Below are positions 1 to 7,171 of a stretch of 64,000 nucleotides of DNA, piece after piece. Below the pieces are notes generated by a model. It had not been told where the DNA came from. It worked only from the letters and a program-made list of their open reading frames with translations, and did no database searches. The position numbers and the translations under genes were made by a program. How positions within the stretch are numbered: position 1 is the first letter of the stretch; every line of letters starts with the position of its first letter. Source of the stretch: Parasedimentitalea maritima (lineage in GTDB: Bacteria > Pseudomonadota > Alphaproteobacteria > Rhodobacterales > Rhodobacteraceae); NCBI RefSeq assembly GCF_005771405.1, contig NZ_VAUA01000002.1, positions 372,001 to 436,000 on the forward strand. The letters run 5' to 3'.

Positions 1-172
1 CCAGCGGTTGCAGTAACCCGTGCCACCCCACGCGCATCGGACCTGGTCGCTGCTGGATATGTGCAGCTATTTTACGCTCCAGCCAAGTCAAAGGGAGTGG
101 CAGCAATAAAAGAACGCCTACGACAATAGCCATTTTAATTAACACAGGCACTAGGCTAAGGACGTTTTCCAT
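1..172 (-). CDS. nuoH: NADH-quinone oxidoreductase subunit H, N-terminal fragment (runs off the window)
   Basis: The first 57 codons read on the minus strand give a hydrophobic start followed by [20 protein letters not shown] and GWHGLLQPL. This is the first membrane helix and quinone-site loop of NuoH, the membrane subunit of complex I that joins the peripheral arm to the proton-pumping arm. The ATG at 172 is preceded by GGAGG about 9 nt upstream. The frame is open to base 2, so the rest of the gene and its operon lie to the left. nuoH usually sits inside a nuoA-N operon after nuoG. Here the gene upstream on the same strand is a histidine kinase, so nuoH would be first in its transcript. This may mean a split or second complex I cluster (inference). 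Confidence 0.8.
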   Translation of the reverse strand, partial: MENVLSLVPVLIKMAIVVGVLLLLPLPLTWLERKIAAHIQQRPGPMRVGWHGLLQPL

Positions 173-379
173 GTTGGCGAGCCTCCACAGTAGCCGTTGT
201 TTATGGCTGCCGGGTTGCTCGGTTTTTACATACGCCTGCAGCTTAACTTAATCAGATGGCGCAACCGGAAGAAATTGCCGCAAAAAAACACCGCCAACGG
301 AGATTTTCTGTAAACGCAGGCTCAGTTTTTCAACCTTTTTTAACAGGATACCGGATCGACGCTTCGTCACATTGGACGG

Positions 380-3325
380 CTAAGCCCTTTGCTTTTCCTC
401 TAGGCGCTCGGCTTGCAGGGCTGCAAGCGTCCGAAGCAAGTGCGCTTTCTTGATGGGTTTGGACAAGAAACAATCCATCCCAGCCGCCAAACAGGCATCC
501 CGGTCGCTTTCAAACGCATTGGCGGTCAATGCAACGATTGTAGGCTGCACAATGTCCAGCGCCCGGATCTCCCGCGTTGCAGAGATGCCATCCAATTCGG
601 GCATCGACATATCCATAAGCACAATGTCTGGCACGCGTGTCTGACACAAAGTAACGGCTTCGCGGCCGTTTATTGCCTCGATCAACTCCAGCGGCTGATC
701 ACCCAGGTATTTGTTGATCAGCAACCTGTTAACTTTGTTATCCTCAGCCAGCAAAACCAGACTATCCGCCAGAATAGCAGCTGGCACGTCAACTCGGGGT
801 ACTTCTTTGACGAGTGGTCCCTGTGCCGGCGCCAGTTGTACGGAAAGACTGAAACAACACCCTTTGCCCAGTTCGGAACGTAAAGTGATTTCTCCACCCA
901 TTCGTTCGGCAAGAACGCTAGAGATTGTCAGGCCAAGACCGGTGCCCCCAAAAGCCCGCGTCGTCGCGGTGTCAGCTTGCGAGAAGCGGTCGAAAATATG
1001 CGTGGCCTGTTCGGTTGAGATGCCGATTCCGGTATCATCAATCTCGACCAGCAACCGGTAAGGATCATTCTTGGCGCAACCAACATTCACAGTTACGCCT
1101 CCCTGAGATGTAAATTTCACCGCATTGCCGACCAAATTGACCAAAATCTGACGCAACCGTCCATCATCGCCATGCATCAATTCAGGTAACCCGGCAGCAT
1201 AGTTGACCGAAAGCGAAATCTCTTTGTCGCGAGCCTTGGGACGTAACAAGTCAATTGCGCCTTCCACACAGTGACGCAATTTGAAATCTGTTGGAGAGAT
1301 TTCCAGCTTGCCTGCTTCCAACCGCGACAGATCTAGAATGTCGTTAATTATTTTCAGCAGTGCGACCGAGGAGTCTTGGATTGTATCAACAAATTGGCGT
1401 TCATTGTCCGGTAGGTCGGCTTCGGACAGCAGCCCTGCCATGCCAATAATTCCATTCATCGGAGTGCGAATTTCATGACTCATATTCGCTAAAAATTCGG
1501 ATTTTGCACGGTCCGCGTGCTCTGCCGCCAGCTTGGCTTCAGCCAGTTCCCGTTCTCGATTTTTGGCCCCAGTGATGTCGCGTTCGATCCCGATGATCAG
1601 TTCAACATCACCTTCCTCATTCAAGATTGGCACTAAGTTTGTATCAATCCAGATCTCAGCACCCGATTTTGTGTAGTTTAGAACTTCTGTATGGAACCGC
1701 TGCCCCATGGATAAATGGTCGTTGATATCATCAATCACCGCCGCGTCAGTTTTTGGTCCATTTAGCAAACTACCCGTAGATGCTCCAATTGCCTCTTCAG
1801 CTGAATAGCCCGTCACCCGTGTAAAAGCCTCATTGACCCAGACAATCCGGGCTTCTGCATCTGTCAGAATAATGCTATCCGACGCGTGCTTTGCCACCAA
1901 CGATAATCGATGCAACTCTGCTTGTTTTGTCTGTAGTTCTGTATGAGCCTGCTCAAGCGCGATTTGCCCGTCGTACAACTCAACATTACGCTCCTGGAGA
2001 GTTTGATTGGTACGCATCACTTCTTCACGCAGATGCACATCCTTCGACACATCCCAGTTCACACCGATAATCCGTTTGCGACCGTTTGCATCCGCGAACA
2101 CGCTGCCTAGAGCGCGAATGTGCTTTTCCTGGCCGTCCGGTAAAACAATTCGGAAATCTGAGGCATAGGCACCTAGTTTTTTTTGCGCAGTTTCAAACGC
2201 TTCAATGGCAATATCACGATCCAATGGGTGTAAGCGTTGCTGCCATGTTTCTATGAGGTTTTCCTCGGGGGATTGCGTTTTACCATAAAGGCTGCGCATC
2301 TGCTGATCCCAAATCAGTCGCTCGCTGGCTGGCTCATATTCCCAGATCCCGATTTTTGAGGTCTCGACTGCAACTTCCAAACGGCGAGACAAAGTCTCAA
2401 GTTCGCGCTCACGTCGTTTCAGAGTATAGATGACCGCGCGTCGGCCTGCCGACAAGCTACCAGCCATTATGGTCGGGAAAAGGATCAGCGCACCTGCGGC
2501 CAACAGCGACATCCGTAGCGGCCATAGATTGTCAGGTTGGGCAGTCCACCCACCCCGAGGTCGGGCCACCAACTGCCAGCTTCCTTGCGCTAGGGGAATA
2601 TCGATCCGAATCGGGTTATCGTCAACAATATCAGCATCGCCAAAGAACAAGGCCCCTTCAGACCCCATACCGTCATGACCAATCAGCGCCAGCTCGATAC
2701 CTGCATTGGGATCGGTCACCCCCGATTCGGCATAGAGTGTGTCAACGTCGATAACGGCCGACAGGATTCCAAAAAAACTCCGCTGCGGGCCAGTACCTGT
2801 ATAGATTGGAAACCGGCCAATAAAACCACGCCCGCCCTGCACCAGGTTGACCGGCCCAGCAAGCACCACTCCACCGCTATCGCGAACACGATAGGCTGCA
2901 TCTCTTTGCGCTTCATTCTTGTTATAGTCCAAGCCAATTGCGGCCTCGTTTCCGGCTACTGGATAAATCAGCGAGACCACCAAATCGGGAGCAACGGCCA
3001 CAAGCCGGACCTCATTATGGCCGCTAATTACCTGCTCTGCTAGCTTTCCGAAACGGGCCTGGTCCATAGTTGGTTCGGTTGACAATACGGCAACCAACCC
3101 TCGTATCAACTGTAGGTCCGCCCCCAATTGGCCCTTCAGCCGCGATACAACCATCCCGGCTTCGTTCTGGACATCCGCACGGAGATTTTGATTGTGGATG
3201 GTCGCGTTTTGCTTTTCAGCAAAAACAAATGCAATCACAACCACAACGAAGGCAACAAACGCAGGTAGGTAAGTTCGTTTCTTTAATGCCCTCAGCACTG
3301 AGCTGAGTTGAAAACTTACAGCCAT
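380..3325 (-). CDS. Hybrid sensor histidine kinase: CHASE - PAS - PAS - HisKA - HATPase - REC
   Basis: A 981-residue membrane sensor kinase. One transmembrane helix (about 21-36) leads into a periplasmic CHASE domain (about 75-255, with the typical GLDY and FIGRFPIY stretches), and a second helix lies near 270-290. Two PAS domains follow (about 315-430 and 475-590). The H-box SHEIRTPMNG puts the phosphorylated histidine at H617. The N-box NLVGNAVKF, DTGIGI and GGTGLGL form the ATPase domain (about 715-832). The C-terminal receiver (about 855-975) has acidic residues EDN, phospho-acceptor D905 and K956. CHASE domains sense small extracellular ligands; the ligand is unknown. No cognate regulator is next to it. 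The second PAS resembles LOV domains but lacks the flavin-binding cysteine. Confidence 0.93.
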   Translation of the reverse strand: MAVSFQLSSVLRALKKRTYLPAFVAFVVVVIAFVFAEKQNATIHNQNLRADVQNEAGMVVSRLKGQLGADLQLIRGLVAVLSTEPTMDQARFGKLAEQVISGHNEVRLVAVAPDLVVSLIYPVAGNEAAIGLDYNKNEAQRDAAYRVRDSGGVVLAGPVNLVQGGRGFIGRFPIYTGTGPQRSFFGILSAVIDVDTLYAESGVTDPNAGIELALIGHDGMGSEGALFFGDADIVDDNPIRIDIPLAQGSWQLVARPRGGWTAQPDNLWPLRMSLLAAGALILFPTIMAGSLSAGRRAVIYTLKRRERELETLSRRLEVAVETSKIGIWEYEPASERLIWDQQMRSLYGKTQSPEENLIETWQQRLHPLDRDIAIEAFETAQKKLGAYASDFRIVLPDGQEKHIRALGSVFADANGRKRIIGVNWDVSKDVHLREEVMRTNQTLQERNVELYDGQIALEQAHTELQTKQAELHRLSLVAKHASDSIILTDAEARIVWVNEAFTRVTGYSAEEAIGASTGSLLNGPKTDAAVIDDINDHLSMGQRFHTEVLNYTKSGAEIWIDTNLVPILNEEGDVELIIGIERDITGAKNRERELAEAKLAAEHADRAKSEFLANMSHEIRTPMNGIIGMAGLLSEADLPDNERQFVDTIQDSSVALLKIINDILDLSRLEAGKLEISPTDFKLRHCVEGAIDLLRPKARDKEISLSVNYAAGLPELMHGDDGRLRQILVNLVGNAVKFTSQGGVTVNVGCAKNDPYRLLVEIDDTGIGISTEQATHIFDRFSQADTATTRAFGGTGLGLTISSVLAERMGGEITLRSELGKGCCFSLSVQLAPAQGPLVKEVPRVDVPAAILADSLVLLAEDNKVNRLLINKYLGDQPLELIEAINGREAVTLCQTRVPDIVLMDMSMPELDGISATREIRALDIVQPTIVALTANAFESDRDACLAAGMDCFLSKPIKKAHLLRTLAALQAERLEEKQRA

Positions 3326-3752
3326 TAACCACCTATTTGATACTACGAATCACTACCGCCTTCTGGTCAACATACCTGAGAGATGTTCAGTGGCTCTTAA
3401 TAAGTGGAATCAACATCTCCGTCGGGTTGGCCCTATCACAACTTCGGAACGCCCACTGCCCGTTGTCTCAACAATATCAGCAGGCGCATATCAGAGATCT
3501 CTTCGGGCAGAGCTAGCAATATTGTGGGTCAAACCTGTCCACTCGACAACCGAAGCTTTTGACATGTTCTGAAGTCCCCTCGACGAGAAGTTTTGCTGGC
3601 TTTGGGAGCTGAATAGGAACCAAACACAATACAGCTTTGCGTGGAGATACATACATGCGCAATTTTCCCCCACGAAACTGAATTGAAGTGGCGAAAGCCA
3701 AATTCGCCACCTCGCCGTTAAACAATATCGTCGTTGCAGTCCTCTCCCAACA
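3326..3752. other. Intergenic stretch without a convincing gene
   Basis: Between the start of the sensor kinase and the stop of the MttB-like gene. Short frames here have no ribosome binding site or family resemblance. The only clear structure is the hairpin at 3688-3710. The right end of the gap should hold the 3' end of the MttB-like transcript, and the left end the kinase promoter. Confidence 0.5.
3688..3710 (-). terminator. Hairpin downstream of the MttB-like gene
   Basis: Perfect 8-bp stem GTGGCGAA / TTCGCCAC with a 7-nt loop, about 43 nt past the stop of the minus-strand methyltransferase. Read on the minus strand it is followed by a moderately T-rich stretch but no long T-run, so a terminator role is plausible rather than certain. 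Confidence 0.4.
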
Positions 3753-5306
3753 TTAAGCTGGGAGATGGATAGTAAACCTAGCACGAAGAGCAGCATCGGT
3801 TTCAGGATCAAATCGGGCCTGGGATCGTTCACGCAGAATTTGTTCTTTACGTGCTGAGGCCTTTTTCAACAGATCTGGCTTTTGCAACTCTTCCCATTCT
3901 TTGGGGGAAGTACGATCGCCAAGGCCTGGGTAGACGTAATCAGATTGCATTCTGCTAAGCGTTTGATCCGTCCCCAAATAATGACCGGGGCCGCCAATAC
4001 AGGTGGCCCTAATTTGATCCAAGGCGAGCGTTTCGTCGTTGACCTCGATGCCGCGAACACAGCGCAGCGCCTGACCGATAAGATCATCCCCCAAGATCAG
4101 GGATTCATGACAGAACCCCAGCAGTGAAGCATGCATTCCGGCCGCCTCATATACCATGTTGAGACCGGATAAGCCCGCCATCACGGCGGTGCACATCTGT
4201 TCCCAGCCAGCCTGCATATCAGGAAGCTTCGAATCTGAGGCACCCGCAGCTGCACCACCAGGCACGCCATAAAACTTATGCATCTGAGCGCATCCAGCCG
4301 TCAGCAAAGCCTGTTCGCCAGATCCAACACTCATTGCGCCGGTCCGCAGGTCCAAACCAAAAGGCCAAGTGCCGAAAATCGCGGGGGCCCCTGGTTTGAC
4401 GGCGTTAACATAAACCAGACCGGCCAAACACTCGGCACAGGCCTGCACAATTGCACCAGCAATAGTCGACGGCGCTGTCGCACCTGCCATACCGGCAGAC
4501 AGGAGCAACACCGGCATGCCCCCGGCAATGCATTTTTCCATCACTTCGCAGCTTTCAGTAGCGAATTTCATTGGGGGAACAACAAAGCAGTTGGAATTCG
4601 ACACAAAGGGACGCTCTCGCCATTTATCTTCACCACCTGCAATCATGTGCAGCATTTCAAGCGCGTCATCGACAAAGTCCGGTTCGGTGAAGGAAACACC
4701 CACATGTTTGGTTGTGCCTGCTGTGGTCGCGTAAATAGAGTTCAAATCCATCTCGCGATTGTCGGGGATGTCACGACAGACCATAGGTCGTTGCAGAAAG
4801 TGGATGTTGTCCAATCTATCCGAAATCCGGGCGGCATCGTGCAAATCCTGCACTGTTGACTCGCGGTAATTGCGCCCATGCACATCCACCATATGCACTG
4901 CCGCACCAGCGGTGCCGTAATGAACCCGACTGCCAGATAAATTCAGGTCGGTCTTTCCATCTCGACTAAACAATGTGACCGAACGATTGGCCTTGGCTAT
5001 AGTCTCTTCAACCAGTGCCCGCGGAAAACGGATACGGCCGTCGTCTCCCAAAATACAACCTGCACCGACTAGGTAGTCGATACCGCTTTGCGGCGCGTCA
5101 GCTAAGCCAATCTGTTCCAGCGCATCCAGCGCACTTTGATGTATACGCTCCATGTCTTGCTCGCTGAGCGGTTTGAGCGTGCCACCCTCCATGCCAGGAC
5201 GGATGGCGCGTAGGTTTTCTGCAAGTGGGGCTGCACGGGCAGCACGACGAGCGGCCCGGCCTCCACTACGAGTTGCGCGGGCGGGAGTTTTGGTCTGATC
5301 GTTCAT
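3753..5306 (-). CDS. Trimethylamine/glycine-betaine methyltransferase (MttB superfamily, non-pyrrolysine)
   Basis: A 517-residue member of the MttB family, which moves a methyl group from a quaternary or tertiary amine to a corrinoid protein. Recognisable stretches include GTAGAAVHMVD, SAGMAGATAP, GTWPFGLDL, GVPGGAAAGASDSK and GGPGHYLGTDQT. There is no in-frame amber codon, so it belongs to the group without pyrrolysine, whose characterised members use glycine betaine and similar compounds. The ATG at 5306 is preferred over an upstream in-frame codon near 5405, because MNDQ followed by a basic low-complexity leader is usual in roseobacter homologues. No corrinoid protein or MtbA-like partner is in the window. 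It is divergent from an XRE-cupin gene across an operator-rich gap and near a DMGDH-like gene, which fits methylated-amine catabolism. Confidence 0.88.
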   Translation of the reverse strand: MNDQTKTPARATRSGGRAARRAARAAPLAENLRAIRPGMEGGTLKPLSEQDMERIHQSALDALEQIGLADAPQSGIDYLVGAGCILGDDGRIRFPRALVEETIAKANRSVTLFSRDGKTDLNLSGSRVHYGTAGAAVHMVDVHGRNYRESTVQDLHDAARISDRLDNIHFLQRPMVCRDIPDNREMDLNSIYATTAGTTKHVGVSFTEPDFVDDALEMLHMIAGGEDKWRERPFVSNSNCFVVPPMKFATESCEVMEKCIAGGMPVLLLSAGMAGATAPSTIAGAIVQACAECLAGLVYVNAVKPGAPAIFGTWPFGLDLRTGAMSVGSGEQALLTAGCAQMHKFYGVPGGAAAGASDSKLPDMQAGWEQMCTAVMAGLSGLNMVYEAAGMHASLLGFCHESLILGDDLIGQALRCVRGIEVNDETLALDQIRATCIGGPGHYLGTDQTLSRMQSDYVYPGLGDRTSPKEWEELQKPDLLKKASARKEQILRERSQARFDPETDAALRARFTIHLPA

Positions 5307-5501
5307 ATGAAGGCCTATTGGTACAAGTGGATCTAAGGGTGGGTCAGATCCGTGCAGGCCTACCGCGGGCCGCGCGCCCTCTAGCTGCACCAATTGTGCG
5401 GCCAATCAGGCTAACAAAACACTGCTCTTTTTGCATATTCCCTCCAAGCCTAGTCCGTTCAGAATGCCAATGTTCAAAATGGATTCTGTTCTGTTTGCGA
5501 C

Positions 5502-5579
5502 TTTGGTGAAAAACCACTTGAAAATTTCACCAAACACCCGCACGGTGAAAACATGGGTCATTTTTTCACGCGCTATTGC
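5502..5579. promoter_or_regulatory. Array of GGTGAAA/TTTCACC half-sites in the divergent promoter region
   Basis: A perfect 10-bp inverted repeat TTTGGTGAAA (5502-5511) and TTTCACCAAA (5525-5534) is followed by another GGTGAAA (5544-5550) and a TTTTCAC (5573-5579). The first three half-sites are centred about 20 bp apart, near two helical turns. The array lies between the MttB-like gene and the XRE-cupin gene and ends just before the latter's ribosome binding site. It is the likely binding region of the XRE-cupin regulator, acting on both genes (inference). Confidence 0.6.
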
Positions 5580-5591
5580 TAGGAGTTTCCG

Positions 5592-6161
5592 TTGAACACA
5601 CAGGCCGCCTTAACTGCATCACTTGGTGCTGACATACGTGCATTGCGTAAGGCGCGAGGGTTAACGCTGACTGATATCGCAACGCGTTTGGACCGGTCGG
5701 TTGGTTGGCTTAGTCAGGTGGAGCGGGATATGTCCGAGCCGACAATTTCGGACCTTCGCCAAATTGCAGCCTGCCTGAACGTGCCTATGTCAATGCTGTT
5801 CGGCCACACCCACGCCCCGGCCCATGAACAAGGGTATGTGGTACGTGAAGGGGCCCGACGTGCGATGGGAGCAGGCGAAGAAGGCTTGATCGAAGAGCTT
5901 CTCTCGCCCGATCTCACGGATGATTTTGAAATGGTGCATTCGACTTTTCAGGCCCATTCCAAAATGCAAACCATAGCTGACCGACCAACGCAGGAAGTGG
6001 GATACATAATTTCCGGTCGCCTTGATCTGGTTATTGGCGGTCAGGCATTTACTGTAAGCGCAGGCGATAGTTTTCGGATCCGCCATGAACCCTATCACTG
6101 GGCCAACCCTTATGATCAACCGGCTGTTGCGATCTGGGTGATCGCTCCGCCGGTTTATTGA
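5592..6161 (+). CDS. XRE-family regulator with C-terminal cupin domain
   Basis: 189 residues. An N-terminal helix-turn-helix (about 11-68, with LTLTDIATRLDRSVGWLSQV and the ERDMSEPTISDLRQIA stretch) is joined to a cupin (about 110-187, GYIISGRLDLVIGGQAFTV, AGDSFRI, PYHWANP). The start is a TTG at 5592 with AGGAG six nt upstream; no ATG fits better. This class binds small metabolites in the cupin and usually controls neighbouring catabolic genes. The LysE-type gene begins four nt after the stop, so the two are co-transcribed with the GFA and DMGDH-like genes. Likely role: local regulator of methylated-amine use (inference from context). Confidence 0.88.
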   Translation: MNTQAALTASLGADIRALRKARGLTLTDIATRLDRSVGWLSQVERDMSEPTISDLRQIAACLNVPMSMLFGHTHAPAHEQGYVVREGARRAMGAGEEGLIEELLSPDLTDDFEMVHSTFQAHSKMQTIADRPTQEVGYIISGRLDLVIGGQAFTVSAGDSFRIRHEPYHWANPYDQPAVAIWVIAPPVY

Positions 6162-6165
6162 CGTC

Positions 6166-6789
6166 ATGAGCTTTGAATCCTGGACCATATTCGCCTTGTT
6201 CTGGGTGGTTTTTGTCACCACGCCCGGTCCAAATGCTGTGAACTGCATTAGCAACGGGATGGCTTTGCCGTTTCCAAAAGCAATGATCGGGGTTTTCGCA
6301 ATCCTCACCCAATCCACCCTGTTTCTTGTTCTCTCGGCTTTTGGCGTTACCGCACTCATCGCGGCTTCGCCGACCGGGTTTTTCATTGCTAAACTGATTG
6401 GCGCAGGTTTCTTGATCTATCTGGGCGTTCGAGGCTGGATGAACGCAGGCAACCCTGCCCCAACGGCGGAGCGCCCTGCCCGACACGTCTACCTCCACGC
6501 ACTCGCAGTCGCCACGATCAACCCCAAAAGCGTTGCCGGGTATCTCGCTGCCTTTTCCCAATTTGTACAACCAGATGTTCCGGTTTGGCAGCAAATGGGA
6601 GTGATCATGCCCACGGCTCTGACGATCACCGCACTTAGCTACACCGGCTATACTGCGCTTGGGGCCGGATTGGGACGGGCGGCGATGGCAGCCGTGTTTA
6701 ATGTTTGGATCCGCCGCGTGATGGCGGTCTGCTTTATTTGCTACGGGGTTCTGTTGGGAGCCAGCAGCACCCCCTCTCTAAAAGGATAA
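6166..6789 (+). CDS. LysE/RhtB-family exporter
   Basis: A 207-residue inner-membrane protein with about five to six hydrophobic segments and the family motif TTPGPNAV near residue 18, followed by GFLIYLGVRGW and a NPKS segment. LysE/RhtB proteins export amino acids and related small molecules. It starts four nt after the XRE-cupin stop and ends three nt before the GFA gene, so it is tightly operonic. In this setting it could relieve build-up of a demethylation product such as glycine, sarcosine or a related amino acid; the substrate is not shown by the sequence. Confidence 0.85.
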   Translation: MSFESWTIFALFWVVFVTTPGPNAVNCISNGMALPFPKAMIGVFAILTQSTLFLVLSAFGVTALIAASPTGFFIAKLIGAGFLIYLGVRGWMNAGNPAPTAERPARHVYLHALAVATINPKSVAGYLAAFSQFVQPDVPVWQQMGVIMPTALTITALSYTGYTALGAGLGRAAMAAVFNVWIRRVMAVCFICYGVLLGASSTPSLKG

Positions 6790-6792
6790 GAG

Positions 6793-7167
6793 ATGATCAA
6801 AGGATCCTGCCTGTGTGGCGACATCCAGTTTGAAACCGCTGCTGAGCCACAGGGACCATCCATGTGCCACTGTAGCCAATGCCGCAAGCAGGCGGGCGGC
6901 ATCTGGGCCTCAGCTCATGTTGCTGACAGTGACCTGACCATCACAGGCCCCGTCACTTGGTTTGCGGCCAGCGACATCGCCAAACGAGGCATCTGTTCGC
7001 GTTGCGGGTCTTACCTGTTCTGGAAAGGCAAAGGTGAGGACACCATCAGTTTTGCCCTAGGTGCGGTTAATGGCGACACCGGCATCAAAATTGCCAAACA
7101 CATCTTTGTCGCCTCGAAAGGTGATTATTACGACATCGCGGATGGAGTGCCGCAAGAGGAGGAGTAA
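6793..7167 (+). CDS. GFA-family (glutathione-dependent formaldehyde-activating type) zinc protein
   Basis: 124 residues with the GFA cysteine pattern: GSCLCGDIQFE near the N-terminus, CHCSQCRKQAGG near residue 26, and CSRCGSYLFW near residue 68. These cysteines bind zinc in the family. Gfa of Paracoccus was reported to speed glutathione-formaldehyde adduct formation, though the generality of that activity is disputed. Location just before an oxidative N-demethylase-like gene makes a formaldehyde-handling role attractive. Its last codons contain the GAGGAGGAG that serves as ribosome binding site for the next gene. Confidence 0.85.
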   Translation: MIKGSCLCGDIQFETAAEPQGPSMCHCSQCRKQAGGIWASAHVADSDLTITGPVTWFAASDIAKRGICSRCGSYLFWKGKGEDTISFALGAVNGDTGIKIAKHIFVASKGDYYDIADGVPQEEE

Positions 7168-7171
7168 GCTC

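Noticed and set aside
3753-5306. Pyrrolysine-containing trimethylamine methyltransferase.
   Set aside because: The frame has no internal amber codon and no pyl genes or corrinoid partner are nearby.
6049-6594. A 181-codon minus-strand frame opposite the LysE gene.
   Set aside because: Antisense to a tightly packed operon gene with family motifs; no resemblance to known proteins.
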